This document shows positions 1 through 8,521 of a DNA stretch of 64,000 nt, piece after piece. Source of the DNA: an uncultured Spirochaetaceae bacterium. GTDB taxonomy: Bacteria; Spirochaetota; Spirochaetia; Treponematales; Treponemataceae. Position 1 is the first letter of the stretch; each line of letters opens with the position of its first letter. The notes under the pieces are model-generated. The model was not told the DNA's origin. It did no database searches and was given only the letters and a program-made list of their open reading frames with translations. The stretch covers positions 1-64,000 of the forward strand of contig CADCLG010000015.1 of the NCBI GenBank assembly GCA_902802305.1, in the 5' to 3' direction. A program made the position numbers and the translations under genes.

Positions 1-125
1 ACTCAAGCTTTTCTAAACTGCAATTAGGACTGCTCTTTATCAGCAGGGGAGATTCAAACAACTCACCAGCAGATTTTTCAATCTTTTTTAAATCATCAGG
101 GCGTATTTCTGCCGATTTTATTTTC
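1..125 (-). pseudogene. Continuation of a DnaB-like helicase domain gene in a shifted frame
   Basis: Read on the minus strand in the +1 frame relative to the upstream ORF (126-458), this stretch encodes DnaB-like sequence (for example EIRPDDLKKIEKSAGELF, then SPLLIKSSPNCSLEKL). It resembles the replicative-helicase segment that follows the Walker A region. The frame break falls in a run of six G on the coding strand, around 134-139. Removing one G joins the two parts. The gene continues off the left edge. It may be a real frameshift, homopolymer phase variation or a sequencing error. The family resemblance is moderate. Confidence 0.5.
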
Positions 126-458
126 TTATTGCTGCCCCCCAGCACTAAAAGAGAGCAGCTTTTGCCCGATACTTTCGTAATCCATACTTCCAGTTGATAT
201 ATAAGCAGCAGATAACTTTTGCTCGCCCAATTTATTCAAAAGACTTAGAGCAAAATCTGTACTGTCAATACCACAATATGTACCAACAATAACAAGCTCC
301 CCCTTATAAAAATCAAGAACCTTAGACTTTCTGTTTCTTATTGCAGAATCAAGCTGTTTAATAGTCATTATCATTTCGGATTTAATAGAAACATAAGGAA
401 GATTATTCCAATTCTGTAACGATTCTGTCTCTGAGATTATATTTTTATTATTTGACAT
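126..458 (-). CDS. DnaB-like helicase C-terminal-domain protein, N-terminal part, frame broken
   Basis: This 110-residue ORF starts at an ATG with a good ribosome site (GGGAGAAG). It lines up by eye with the start of the RecA-like domain of DnaB-type helicases: a beta strand, then GTYCGIDSTDFALSLL where DnaB has a Walker A loop, then a segment like the one that follows in DnaB. The usual GKT/S of Walker A is absent (GIDST), so ATP binding is doubtful even if the frame is restored. The ORF ends right after a six-G run, and DnaB-like coding resumes in another frame at 1-125. It is divergent from the PRPP-synthetase-like gene, across a shared promoter region at 459-605. It is probably a paralogue rather than the replicative helicase, because the DnaB N-terminal domain is missing. 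Confidence 0.5.
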   Translation of the reverse strand: MSNNKNIISETESLQNWNNLPYVSIKSEMIMTIKQLDSAIRNRKSKVLDFYKGELVIVGTYCGIDSTDFALSLLNKLGEQKLSAAYISTGSMDYESIGQKLLSFSAGGQQ

Positions 459-545
459 ATCTTCTCCCTTTTTTTATTTTTTTCTATTTTTTTGTCCAAC
501 TTTTTTAATCAGTATTTTCCCCTACATTTGCAGTAAAACACTAAA

Positions 546-600
546 TATGATATATTATGAGCATATAAACACTATAAAAGAGGTTTTAAACCTCGGAGGT
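546..600 (+). promoter_or_regulatory. Promoter and leader of the PRPP-synthetase-like operon
   Basis: AT-rich -10-like hexamers (TATGAT 546-551, TATATT 551-556) lie upstream of a perfect palindrome, GAGGTTT-T-AAACCTC (580-594). The palindrome abuts the ribosome site GGAGGT (595-600), five bases before the ATG at 606. The hairpin directly against the Shine-Dalgarno could influence translation. That role is inferred. Confidence 0.4.
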
Positions 601-605
601 CTTTT

Positions 606-767
606 ATGCCTTATACCGAGCCAACAAGTCTAGCGATTGTTGCCTGTCCTGGTGGCGAAGCTTTCGCCAATGAAGTCATAACGCACCTTAAACACATGTA
701 CAAACACCGCTTCACTTTGAAGAACGATGTATTGTCTAAGCGTTATTGTCTAAGCGTTATGAGCTGA
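606..767 (+). CDS. N-terminal piece of a PRPP-synthetase-like protein, cut off by a frameshift
   Basis: This 53-residue ORF begins MPYTEPTSLAIVACPG and has a strong ribosome site (GGAGGT, spacing five). It reaches DVLSKRY in the same register as the downstream ORF, then leaves frame because of a 14-bp tandem duplication (730-757) and stops at 765-767. Deleting one repeat copy fuses it directly to LSKEELIRRIN of the next ORF and gives a 428-residue protein. This is therefore almost certainly the true beginning of the PRPP-synthetase-like gene rather than a separate peptide. Confidence 0.6.
   Translation: MPYTEPTSLAIVACPGGEAFANEVITHLKHMYKHRFTLKNDVLSKRYCLSVMS
730..757 (+). repeat. 14-bp tandem duplication breaking the PRPP-synthetase-like frame
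   Basis: Two exact copies of TATTGTCTAAGCGT lie at 730-743 and 744-757, with three further matching bases (758-760). Fourteen is not a multiple of three, so two copies put the N-terminus and body in different frames. One copy would restore a continuous frame. Confidence 0.9.
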
Positions 768-1906
768 GTAAAGAAGAGCTTATACGAAGAATTAATTTGC
801 AGAATGATTTGCAAACTAGTGACCTTTGTATAAGGGGTGCTACAGATAAGTACAGACCGCCTGTATTCAAGGTTAATGCACGGTTTACTTATTTTGCTAA
901 CGGTGAGGTTAAGACCGAATTGTTAGATACTGTCCGTGGAAAAGATGTTTTTATTTTCCAGGATGTTGAAAATCACGAAGTTCTTAAATTAAACGATGGT
1001 AAGAACAATGTCGTGATGACAGTTAATGACCACGTAATGTCTTTACTGGTTACTATTGATGCTGTTCGTATGGCAGGAGCAGGAAAAATCACTCTGGTAG
1101 TTCCAGCTTATCCTTATGCAAGACAGCACAAACGCAAGGGTCGTGAAGGACTTACGGCAAGTCTTTTAGGACACATCTATGAAATGCAGGGCGTTTCCAG
1201 AATCATCACTCTCGATTTACATTCCCGCGAAATCCCTAACGCATTCTCCTGCTGCAATCTTGACAATTTGCATGCCAGCTATCAGATTATCCGCGAGCTT
1301 AGTAAAATTGTTGATTTGACTGGTAAAACTGAAGACTTAGTTATCGTTTCTCCAGATACCGGTGCAATCGACCGCAATAAGTTCTATGCTTCCGGCTTAA
1401 AGCTTCCGCTTGCTATGATTTACAAAGAGCGTGATTATTCAATTGTTACACAAGATGCACATTCAACAAACATTAAAGCCGTAAAACTTCTTGGAGATGT
1501 AAAAGGTAAAGTTGCTTTCATTGCAGATGATATGCTTGGAACAGGTGGAACTCTTCTTAAAGCAATGGGCTTCCTTAAAGAACAGGGCGCTACAAAAGTA
1601 ATTTGTGCAATCAGCCTTCCTTTCTTTACCGGCAATGCAATTGAGCAATTTGACCAGGCATATAAAGAGGGCTTGTTCTACAGAATTATTGGAACAAACG
1701 CTGTTTATCATGAAGAACTATTAAATCGTGAATGGTACATAAGTACAGATGTAAGCGGATTGTTTGCAAATGTTATTACACGCATTCACTATAATCAATC
1801 TTTAAGCGATCTTCTCGATAACCGCAATATCATTGAGAAAATCGTAAAAATCCAGAATGCACCTGCTGCCACACCTGCAGAAGCTGCATCAGAGGAAAAC
1901 AAATAA
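746..1906 (+). CDS. prs: Ribose-phosphate pyrophosphokinase-like protein (body of the gene)
   Basis: This ORF resembles PRPP synthetase, which makes phosphoribosyl pyrophosphate from ribose 5-phosphate and ATP for nucleotide synthesis. Visible features are two phosphoribosyltransferase-type halves, the segment VVPAYPYARQHKRKG, the pattern VSPDTGAIDRN, and a PRPP-loop-like ADDMLGTGGT near the middle. The canonical loop is DDxxDTxGT, and here the second acidic residue is Gly. Repaired, the protein would be 428 residues, longer than the usual 310-320, with a C-terminal extension ending in an Ala/Glu-rich tail. The TTG at 746 is only where the frame opens; the proper start is probably the ATG at 606. 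A kinase gene follows after two bases, suggesting an operon. Whether the broken frame is real decides if the cell makes this protein from the locus. Internal initiation at the TTG is possible but has no strong ribosome site. Confidence 0.75.
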   Translation: MSKRYELSKEELIRRINLQNDLQTSDLCIRGATDKYRPPVFKVNARFTYFANGEVKTELLDTVRGKDVFIFQDVENHEVLKLNDGKNNVVMTVNDHVMSLLVTIDAVRMAGAGKITLVVPAYPYARQHKRKGREGLTASLLGHIYEMQGVSRIITLDLHSREIPNAFSCCNLDNLHASYQIIRELSKIVDLTGKTEDLVIVSPDTGAIDRNKFYASGLKLPLAMIYKERDYSIVTQDAHSTNIKAVKLLGDVKGKVAFIADDMLGTGGTLLKAMGFLKEQGATKVICAISLPFFTGNAIEQFDQAYKEGLFYRIIGTNAVYHEELLNREWYISTDVSGLFANVITRIHYNQSLSDLLDNRNIIEKIVKIQNAPAATPAEAASEENK

Positions 1907-1908
1907 AG

Positions 1909-2985
1909 ATGGTTGAAACAGTTCTTGCTGTTGATATCGGAACGACTTCACTAAAAGCAGGTTTAATTTCTGAAAATGGTGAAGTCGTTTCTTTTTATAA
2001 AACCTCTTTTTCTGCCCCACAAAACAGGTTTATTGCGGAAGCCTGGTTCTGGGCATTAAAAAGCGCAGTTTCAAAATTAAGTGGCGATGTTTCTATCGTT
2101 ACAGTCTCAATTTCGGGAAACGGACCGACTCTGGTTTCTGACCGTGGACTAACTTTATGCTGGAATGAAGACATTGCAGGCATAACCGCCTTATCTGATA
2201 ATCTTGCCGGCACAAAAAGTCTCTTTATCCCTAGAATAAATGCCTTCAAATATTTATTCCCTACTGAATACAAAAACACAACTTATTTGTATTCCGGGCC
2301 TGAATATCTAATCAGCCGTCTTACCAACGCCGCCTGTACAATTCTGCCGGAAAAACGCTTTGAAGAAGCTTATTGGACTACCGAAGAATTAGTCAAGCTT
2401 GATTTTGACCCTACAAAAATGCCTCCTTTTTTAGGAATTGGTCAGATATGCGGAAGAGTTACCGAGGAAGCAGCTGAATTTTTTGAATTACCCACAGGAA
2501 TTCCTGTTTTTAGTGGCGGCCCTGATTTTGTTGCAGCCCTGATTGGAACTAACACCCTTTCTGACGGCCAGCTTTGCGACAGAAGCGGTTCCAGTGAAGG
2601 CTTCAATTTCTGTTCTTCTAAGCCGATTTATGATTCTCGCGTAAGAACTTTACCTTCTGTAATCCCTGATTTATGGAATATTTCGGTTCTGATTCCAAAG
2701 TCTTCTTCTCTTGATGAAGAGGAACGTATTTCTGCTGTAGAAAATGCCGTTGCAACTTTGAAGCAGGTTCTCAATGAAAACGGTCTTGAGCTTCCACAAG
2801 TCATGACGGTTACAGGCGGACAGATTAAAGACGGAAAATATATGCAGAAAAAATCCCAGCGTTTGGGAATTAAGCTTGTGACTAAAAAATGTTCGGATTC
2901 GGAGCTTATCGGAGACGCTTGTGCCGCGTGGTACGGGCTTGGAAAATATTCTTCACTTATTGAAGCAGCAGGTAAAATCTCATAG
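1909..2985 (+). CDS. Short FGGY-family carbohydrate kinase-like protein
   Basis: The 358-residue protein begins with the ATPase-fold phosphate-1 motif (AVDIGTTSLKAGLI). It carries SGGPDFVAALIGT, where FGGY kinases place the catalytic Asp, and ends with an adenosine-like segment (TVTGGQIKDG and GDACAAWYGLG). These support an ASKHA/FGGY sugar or polyol kinase fold. The family is usually about 490-500 residues, so this is a compact, divergent member and no substrate can be named. It starts two bases after the PRPP-synthetase-like stop and is followed immediately by a HAD phosphatase, so the three are likely co-transcribed. A pentose or nucleoside-sugar role is plausible from context only. Confidence 0.65.
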   Translation: MVETVLAVDIGTTSLKAGLISENGEVVSFYKTSFSAPQNRFIAEAWFWALKSAVSKLSGDVSIVTVSISGNGPTLVSDRGLTLCWNEDIAGITALSDNLAGTKSLFIPRINAFKYLFPTEYKNTTYLYSGPEYLISRLTNAACTILPEKRFEEAYWTTEELVKLDFDPTKMPPFLGIGQICGRVTEEAAEFFELPTGIPVFSGGPDFVAALIGTNTLSDGQLCDRSGSSEGFNFCSSKPIYDSRVRTLPSVIPDLWNISVLIPKSSSLDEEERISAVENAVATLKQVLNENGLELPQVMTVTGGQIKDGKYMQKKSQRLGIKLVTKKCSDSELIGDACAAWYGLGKYSSLIEAAGKIS

Positions 2986-3666
2986 ATGAAACTTTTTAAT
3001 ATTCCTCAGGTCCCGCAAAAAATACGGGCTATTATTTTTGATATTGATTCTACTCTCTACACTAGCAAAACTTATGCCTTTGAGCAGGTTGACTGCCAGG
3101 TGCGGGAGTTTGCCCGTTTAAAGAATATTTCTTTTGAGCAGGCAAGAAAAATGGTTGCCGATTATCGAAAGCAATATGCCCAGGAGCATGATGGAAAAAA
3201 AATCAGTTTGGGAAATACACTTCTTGTATTTGGGATTCCGATAAGTCAAAGCGTAAAATGGCGCAAAAAACTTCTGGAACCAGCGGATTATCTTTGCTAT
3301 GACCAGAAGCTTGTAGAAGAACTTTCTGCTCTAAGCGATAACTACAAACTTATTTGCGTTACAAACAATCCTGTTCTTCCAGCCCGCAAAACTTTGGATG
3401 CAATTGGTGTTTCAAGATTTTTTCCCGAAATCATAGGACTGGATACTTGCCTCAAATCAAAACCAGCGCTTGAACCTTTTAAAGCCGCTTTGGAATATTT
3501 AAACTGTAAGGCAGAAGAATGTATTGCTATTGGAGACCGCTATGATTTGGATATTGCAATTCCGCTCGAAATGGGAATGGGTGGTATCCTTGTTTCTGGC
3601 GTTGAAGAAGTCTATGGATTAAATAAACTTCTTCAATCACCACAAAATATTTCAGAGGCTATATAA
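2986..3666 (+). CDS. HAD-superfamily hydrolase (phosphatase)
   Basis: The four HAD motifs are visible. Motif I is IIFDIDSTLY with nucleophile Asp19 and Asp21. Motif II is the Thr in ICVTNN. Motif III is the Lys in CLKSKPALEPF. Motif IV is AIGDRYDLD. The cap between motifs I and II is helical, as in type I HAD enzymes such as phosphoglycolate phosphatase-like or pyrimidine 5'-nucleotidase-like proteins. At 226 residues it has normal length. The ATG follows directly on the kinase stop codon, so it is the last gene of this three-gene operon. The exact substrate is unknown; a sugar phosphate or nucleotide fits the neighbours. Confidence 0.8.
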   Translation: MKLFNIPQVPQKIRAIIFDIDSTLYTSKTYAFEQVDCQVREFARLKNISFEQARKMVADYRKQYAQEHDGKKISLGNTLLVFGIPISQSVKWRKKLLEPADYLCYDQKLVEELSALSDNYKLICVTNNPVLPARKTLDAIGVSRFFPEIIGLDTCLKSKPALEPFKAALEYLNCKAEECIAIGDRYDLDIAIPLEMGMGGILVSGVEEVYGLNKLLQSPQNISEAI

Positions 3667-3706
3667 AAGTCCTTTCAATAACCAAAAACTACAAGAACTG
3701 CAAAAA

Positions 3707-5593
3707 TTACAAATCAAAGGTTTCAATCTTTTGTGCAAGTTCCTGGGTATCATGAAGATTCTGGTCTGAATTGTTTGCAACTTCTTTTACCGCAGTTGAA
3801 ATGCTTTCTACACTTTGAGTCATAAGCTGCATACTGTCTGTAATTTTTCTAGTTACCTCTGCAAGAAGTCCCATTTCTTTTACAACCTGATCTGCATCAC
3901 CCAGCATTTCATTAGAGCTTGATTTTACAACTACAGTTGAATCGTTAATACTCTTCATTGCATCCAGAACCTGCTTGTTTCCTTCGTTCTGTTCGTCCAT
4001 TGCATTTTTAACAACACCTTCTTGAGAGCGAACCGTCTGAGCAAGATTATAAATTATGTCAAACTGCTGCTGAACTTCTTCAATACTATTAGTAATTTGC
4101 GAAATAAGCTCAGACAAAGACTTTAGGCTGGTATCAATATTTTTACCCTGAGTATTTGACTGTTCAGCAAGCTTTCTGATTTCGTCGGCAACAACAGAAA
4201 AACCTCGTCCAGCTTCACCGGCGTGAGCAGATTCTATTGCCGCATTCATTGCAAGAAGGTTTGTCTGACTGGCAATTGTTTGAATAATCTTACTTGCATC
4301 CATAAGGCCCGTTGACTGCTGCTGAACTTCATCTGCAACTCCAACCGCATGTTGAATTCTATTGCGACCTTCTTCCGAGGCGGCACCAAGTTTATCAACC
4401 GCTTCCGTATTTTTTTCAAGGATTTTTGTAACGGAATTGATGTTTGCAACCATTTCATCAACTGCTGCCGAAGATTGGGCTACAGCTGCTGACTGAGATT
4501 CAATACTGCCATTAAGTTCCCTGATTCTTGAAACAATCTGATTTACAGAAGCATTCGATTCTTCTACACCGGCAGACTGATTGCTCATTTCCTGCTGAAC
4601 CATTTCAATATTGCCGGAAATATCATCAACGTTCTTGGAAGCAGAAGAAAGACTGCTTTTTAGTTCGTTAGCACTATTTGTAGAATTCTGAGCAGAAGCA
4701 GCCATATCTGTCAAAAGGGATTTTGTAGTTTCTCTAAAAATATTGATGTTATTTACAAGTTCGCCAACTTCACAACGACATTCAACTTTTAAAGGTTTAA
4801 TGTTGTAATTCCTGTTGGAAAGCTCTTCTGTATGAATCTTTACTTCATTAATACCTTTATCTATTGAGAGAATTGTAAAAAATGTGCTGGCCAAATTAGT
4901 AAATGCAAATACAATTCCAATAGGAAGAACCTTATTAATCATAAGATAATGAGTTCCTTTTTCCAAATTAGTCGGAACTGAAACTACATGTTCAAAAATC
5001 AATACAAGTGAAGCCACTGCAAGTATAATTACAATATTTGTACGTTGCCGGAAAGACATAAGCTGAACTTCTTTATAATGAGGAAGCCAGAACAAGGACC
5101 TTTCTACTTCTGCCAGCAGCATTACAAATCCAATCATAGAAAAACCAAATGCCAGTCCCCAGAGAACAGTAAACCAGGACGCAAAAGAATCTTTATTGTT
5201 GGCAAAATTATGAAACTGCAATCCAATCTGATTAGACCGCCAGATAACACCAACTGCAAGAAGTGCATATAAACCTAATACAATTCCAATATTTATATTG
5301 TACCAGAATTTAAAATACAAGTTTGTTGAACGGATTGATTTTTCTGAACCATCATAGGCAGAGAATTTTTTCCGTAAAAGAGTGTACATTAAAAGAGGAA
5401 CTAGAATAAAAGCAATAACAGCAAGGAAATCAAGAAGAGGATCAAAAGCAAGAGAAACATATTCGTGAACATTTACTGCTTCGGTAAACATGGAAACTGG
5501 ACCGAACAAAAGTACAGGCGCAACATAGCAGAGAAGCAACCAGCCAAAAATATTGAACTTAAACTTTCCACGATTTTCAAATGTGTGCTCCAT
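3707..5593 (-). CDS. Methyl-accepting chemotaxis protein with six-helix membrane sensor
   Basis: The protein senses a signal and controls the CheA kinase in flagellar chemotaxis. The N-terminal ~245 residues hold about six hydrophobic segments (near 12-36, 50-75, 98-120, 138-165, 185-208, 218-245) with only short loops, so there is no large periplasmic ligand-binding domain. A HAMP-like stretch follows (about 245-295), then a long cytoplasmic coiled coil. The hairpin tip is diagnostic: [20 protein letters not shown], then [20 protein letters not shown]. No C-terminal CheR-binding pentapeptide is seen (it ends KIETFDL). The start is supported by a ribosome site just upstream (GGAGGTTC on the coding strand). 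The multi-helix input suggests sensing of membrane state or a small hydrophobic signal; that is inference. Confidence 0.92.
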   Translation of the reverse strand: MEHTFENRGKFKFNIFGWLLLCYVAPVLLFGPVSMFTEAVNVHEYVSLAFDPLLDFLAVIAFILVPLLMYTLLRKKFSAYDGSEKSIRSTNLYFKFWYNINIGIVLGLYALLAVGVIWRSNQIGLQFHNFANNKDSFASWFTVLWGLAFGFSMIGFVMLLAEVERSLFWLPHYKEVQLMSFRQRTNIVIILAVASLVLIFEHVVSVPTNLEKGTHYLMINKVLPIGIVFAFTNLASTFFTILSIDKGINEVKIHTEELSNRNYNIKPLKVECRCEVGELVNNINIFRETTKSLLTDMAASAQNSTNSANELKSSLSSASKNVDDISGNIEMVQQEMSNQSAGVEESNASVNQIVSRIRELNGSIESQSAAVAQSSAAVDEMVANINSVTKILEKNTEAVDKLGAASEEGRNRIQHAVGVADEVQQQSTGLMDASKIIQTIASQTNLLAMNAAIESAHAGEAGRGFSVVADEIRKLAEQSNTQGKNIDTSLKSLSELISQITNSIEEVQQQFDIIYNLAQTVRSQEGVVKNAMDEQNEGNKQVLDAMKSINDSTVVVKSSSNEMLGDADQVVKEMGLLAEVTRKITDSMQLMTQSVESISTAVKEVANNSDQNLHDTQELAQKIETFDL

Positions 5594-5788
5594 ATAGAAC
5601 CTCCATTTTAAGTTGGTTCTAAAATTTTACACTCCAATTAACCATAAAACAACAATAAAACACCTTATTCCAATAATCTTTTGTTATATAATGATTTGTT
5701 ATGATTTATTATAGAATTAATAAAAATTCTTAATATTAAAAAATCATTGATGATTATTTTATAAATGTGTGTTATTATTTAAGAGATT

Positions 5789-6625
5789 ATGATAACAAAA
5801 CCTTTTGATTCAAAAATTGAATTAACAAATGATGGTAAACTTTCTCTCTTTTTTATTGGAACAGGCAGTGCTTTTTCAAAAATTAATTTTCAGACAAATC
5901 TTTTGATTATAAAGGGAGATACTCACGTTCTTGTAGATTGCGGTTCTTTATGTCCTTATGCGCTTGAAACTTCCTACAATACACGACTTTCGCAAATCAA
6001 AAATCTTCTTCCAACTCATCCACATGCTGATCATATTGGCGGAGTTGAAGAGCTTGCCCTCACAGCATATTACGTAAACAAACATAAACTTAACGTTGTC
6101 ATAACCGATGAATTAAAGAAAAAACTCTGGAATGAAACCTTAAAAGGCGGCTGTCAGTTCAGTGAAAACGGCAAAATGACTTTTGACAGTTATTTTAATC
6201 AACTAAAGCCGGTTCGTATTCTGAAAAAACCTTTTGAAATGTTCGAAATAAATGTCGGTCCAATAAACCTCAAGTTATTCAGAACAAGACATGTTACAAC
6301 AAGGCAGAACAGTCTTAAAAACTCAATGGTTTCTTATGGTGTTTTAATAGATAATACAGTTCTTTTTTCTGGCGACACGCAATTCAATAAAGAACAGCTG
6401 GAATGGCTTTTGAATAAATATCCAATAGACACAATTTTCCATGATTGTGATTTTTCCGGTTATTCAGAAGGTGTTCATGCATCTTACAAGCAGCTTAAGA
6501 CCCTGGATGCTGCCATAAAATCAAAGATGCTGCTGGTTCACTACAACAGCGTTGCCGAAAAACATTCTCCAATAGACGATGGCTTCCAGGGCTTTACAAA
6601 ACCTGGAATCTACTACGAGTTTTAA
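5789..6625 (+). CDS. Metallo-beta-lactamase-fold hydrolase
   Basis: The 278-residue protein has the MBL-fold di-metal signature HPHADH (near residue 75, followed by IGG). It is preceded by a phosphodiesterase/RNase Z-like start (FIGTGSAFSKINFQTNLLI and VDCG). Further metal ligands are likely the His of RHVTTRQNS, SGDTQF and the C-terminal LVHYN. The TGSA-type start and final His resemble the RNase Z/phosphodiesterase branch of the fold, so a nucleic-acid or cyclic nucleotide phosphodiester is a possible substrate. The RNase Z exosite arm is not obvious. It stands alone between a divergent chemoreceptor and a convergent tRNA. The upstream region (5594-5788) is very AT-rich and the ribosome site is weak. 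Confidence 0.75.
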   Translation: MITKPFDSKIELTNDGKLSLFFIGTGSAFSKINFQTNLLIIKGDTHVLVDCGSLCPYALETSYNTRLSQIKNLLPTHPHADHIGGVEELALTAYYVNKHKLNVVITDELKKKLWNETLKGGCQFSENGKMTFDSYFNQLKPVRILKKPFEMFEINVGPINLKLFRTRHVTTRQNSLKNSMVSYGVLIDNTVLFSGDTQFNKEQLEWLLNKYPIDTIFHDCDFSGYSEGVHASYKQLKTLDAAIKSKMLLVHYNSVAEKHSPIDDGFQGFTKPGIYYEF

Positions 6626-6655
6626 GACAATTCTCGTTAAAGTTAAAAAAAATAA

Positions 6656-6729
6656 TGACTCCGATGCGATTCGAACGCACGACCTTCCGCTTAGGAGGCG
6701 GATGCTCTATCCAGCTGAGCTACGGGGTC
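6656..6729 (-). tRNA. tRNA-Arg (anticodon CCU)
   Basis: The reverse complement folds as a standard cloverleaf. Its D arm is GCTC-AGCTGGATA-GAGC, its anticodon stem TCCGC/GCGGA with loop CTCCTAA, and its T arm GTGCG-TTCGAAT-CGCAT. Anticodon CCT reads AGG (Arg). The acceptor stem GACCCCG/CGGAGTC has one C-A mismatch at the fourth pair. The discriminator is A and CCA is not encoded. The gene lies 17 bases downstream of the formate-THF ligase on the same strand. Confidence 0.93.
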
Positions 6730-6746
6730 AAAGAAAAAATATAATG

Positions 6747-8423
6747 CTAGAATAATCCTGAAATTATTCCGTCATCATCAACATCAATATCCAATGCAGC
6801 AGGCTTTTTAGGAAGACCAGGCATTGTCATAATATCACCTGCAAGCGCAACTACAAAACCTGCACCTGCATAAAGCTGAACATCTCTTACAGGGAAAATA
6901 TATCCTTTAGGAGCGCCAATCAATTTTGGATCATGAGAAATAGAGTTCTGTGTTTTTGCAACACAAACCGGCAGACCGCCATATCCATTTTCTTCATAAG
7001 TTTTAAGCTTTTTCAAGGCAGCTGAATCAAACTCAACATCTTCTGCCCTATAGATTTCTTTTGCAAGCTTTCTAATTTTTTCTGCAAGAGGCAAATCAAG
7101 TTCGTAGAGAGGATGATACTCTGATTTTGCATTTTCTACAATATCTACAACAGTTTTTGCAAGTTCAGCAGCACCTTCACCGCCTTTTCCCCAGCCTTCA
7201 GAAAGAACAGCCTTTGCGCCTACCTTTTCACAAAGCTTTTTCAAAAGCTCTACTTCTTCATCTGTATCTGTAATAAACTTGTTAATTGCAACCACAGCCG
7301 GAAGTCCAAACTTTGCAATATTTTCGATATGAACCTTAAGATTTTCAAAACCTTTTTCGAGAGCGGCACAATCCTCTTTGCTCAAATCAGCCTTTTGTAC
7401 ACCGCCATGCATTTTAAGAGCGCGAATTGTAGCAACAATAACAACAGCATTTGGCTTAAGACCGGCAGAGCGGCACTTTATATCAAGGAACTTTTCAGCA
7501 CCCAAATCAGCAGCAAAACCAGCTTCGGTAACAACATAATCTCCAGTTGCAAGGGCACAAAGCGTTGCATTCACACTGTTACAACCATGTGCAATGTTAG
7601 CAAAAGGTCCGCCATGAACAAAAGCAGGATTTTTTTCCAGTGTCTGAACAAGGTTTGGTTTAATAACATCTTTAAGAAGAGCTGCAATGGCGCCTGTGCA
7701 CTTAAGCTGTCCAAAGGTTACGTTTTCGCGGGCATAATTCTGACCGATTACAATACGGTTTATTCGTTCTTTAAGTTCACCAATCGTGCGGCTCAAGCAA
7801 ACAATTGCCATGATTTCGGAAGCAACAGCAATAGAAAAATGGTCTTCTCTAGGAACTCCCTGAACTCGTCCACCAAGACCAATCACAATATTGCGCAAAG
7901 CCCGGTCATTCAAATCAACACAACGTTTCCAGGAAATTGTGCGTGGGTCAAGATTCAACTCGTTTCCCTGCTGAATGTGATTGTCTATTAAAGCAGCAAT
8001 AAGATTATTTGCAATGCTGATTGCGTGGATATCGCCGGTAAAATGAAGATTGATATCTTCCATTGGAACAATCTGAGCATATCCGCCACCACAAGCACCG
8101 CCTTTTACACCAAAACAAGGACCCAAGCTTGGTTCGCGTAAGGCAACAACAGTTTTTTTACCGATTTTGTTTAAGCCATCAGCAAGTCCGATTGAAACCG
8201 TAGATTTGCCTTCGCCAGCTGGAGTTGGGGTGACAGCAGTTACAAGTATTAACTTTCCAGGATTTTCAGCAGCCTTTTGCTGTAAAGTTTTTAATTCATC
8301 AAAAGTGATTTTTGCTTTGTATGAACCATATAATTCAAGTTTTTCAGCCGGAATACCTATTTTTGAAGCAACTTCCGTAATAGGAATCATTTTGTTGGCC
8401 TGTGCAATCTGAATATCTGTCAT
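6747..8423 (-). CDS. fhs: Formate-tetrahydrofolate ligase
   Basis: The enzyme joins formate to tetrahydrofolate using ATP and supplies 10-formyl-THF to purine synthesis and one-carbon metabolism. It is cytosolic. The full-length 558-residue protein shows the P-loop VTPTPAGEGKST (about residues 63-75). It also shows the family signatures REPSLGPCFGVKGGACGGGYAQ and FTGDIHAISIANNL, and the C-terminal GDIMTMPGLPKKPAA. It starts MTDIQIAQAN, as typical family members do. It is probably monocistronic or reads through into tRNA-Arg. A 9-bp inverted repeat upstream (8436-8492) may be regulatory. Confidence 0.97.
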   Translation of the reverse strand: MTDIQIAQANKMIPITEVASKIGIPAEKLELYGSYKAKITFDELKTLQQKAAENPGKLILVTAVTPTPAGEGKSTVSIGLADGLNKIGKKTVVALREPSLGPCFGVKGGACGGGYAQIVPMEDINLHFTGDIHAISIANNLIAALIDNHIQQGNELNLDPRTISWKRCVDLNDRALRNIVIGLGGRVQGVPREDHFSIAVASEIMAIVCLSRTIGELKERINRIVIGQNYARENVTFGQLKCTGAIAALLKDVIKPNLVQTLEKNPAFVHGGPFANIAHGCNSVNATLCALATGDYVVTEAGFAADLGAEKFLDIKCRSAGLKPNAVVIVATIRALKMHGGVQKADLSKEDCAALEKGFENLKVHIENIAKFGLPAVVAINKFITDTDEEVELLKKLCEKVGAKAVLSEGWGKGGEGAAELAKTVVDIVENAKSEYHPLYELDLPLAEKIRKLAKEIYRAEDVEFDSAALKKLKTYEENGYGGLPVCVAKTQNSISHDPKLIGAPKGYIFPVRDVQLYAGAGFVVALAGDIMTMPGLPKKPAALDIDVDDDGIISGLF

Positions 8424-8435
8424 GCGCCTTCCTGT

Positions 8436-8492
8436 TTTCGTTTCTGCGTATTGCAGGAATTAAGATGAGATAATTTTATAATAGAAACGAAA
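8436..8492 (-). promoter_or_regulatory. Inverted repeat in the fhs promoter/leader
   Basis: A perfect 9-bp inverted repeat, TTTCGTTTC (8436-8444) and GAAACGAAA (8484-8492), brackets the AT-rich promoter-like stretch upstream of fhs. The arms are 39 bp apart, so it could be paired operator half-sites or a long hairpin in the leader. No known THF riboswitch core was recognised. Function is inferred. Confidence 0.3.
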
Positions 8493-8521
8493 GTTTGTAA
8501 ACTATAGACATATTTTAGAGA

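Noticed and set aside
7329..7991. 220-codon plus-strand ORF within fhs
   Set aside because: It is antisense to a clear full-length fhs gene and shows no family features.
8424..8521. Tetrahydrofolate riboswitch before fhs
   Set aside because: Only a long-spaced inverted repeat was found; no conserved riboswitch core was recognised.
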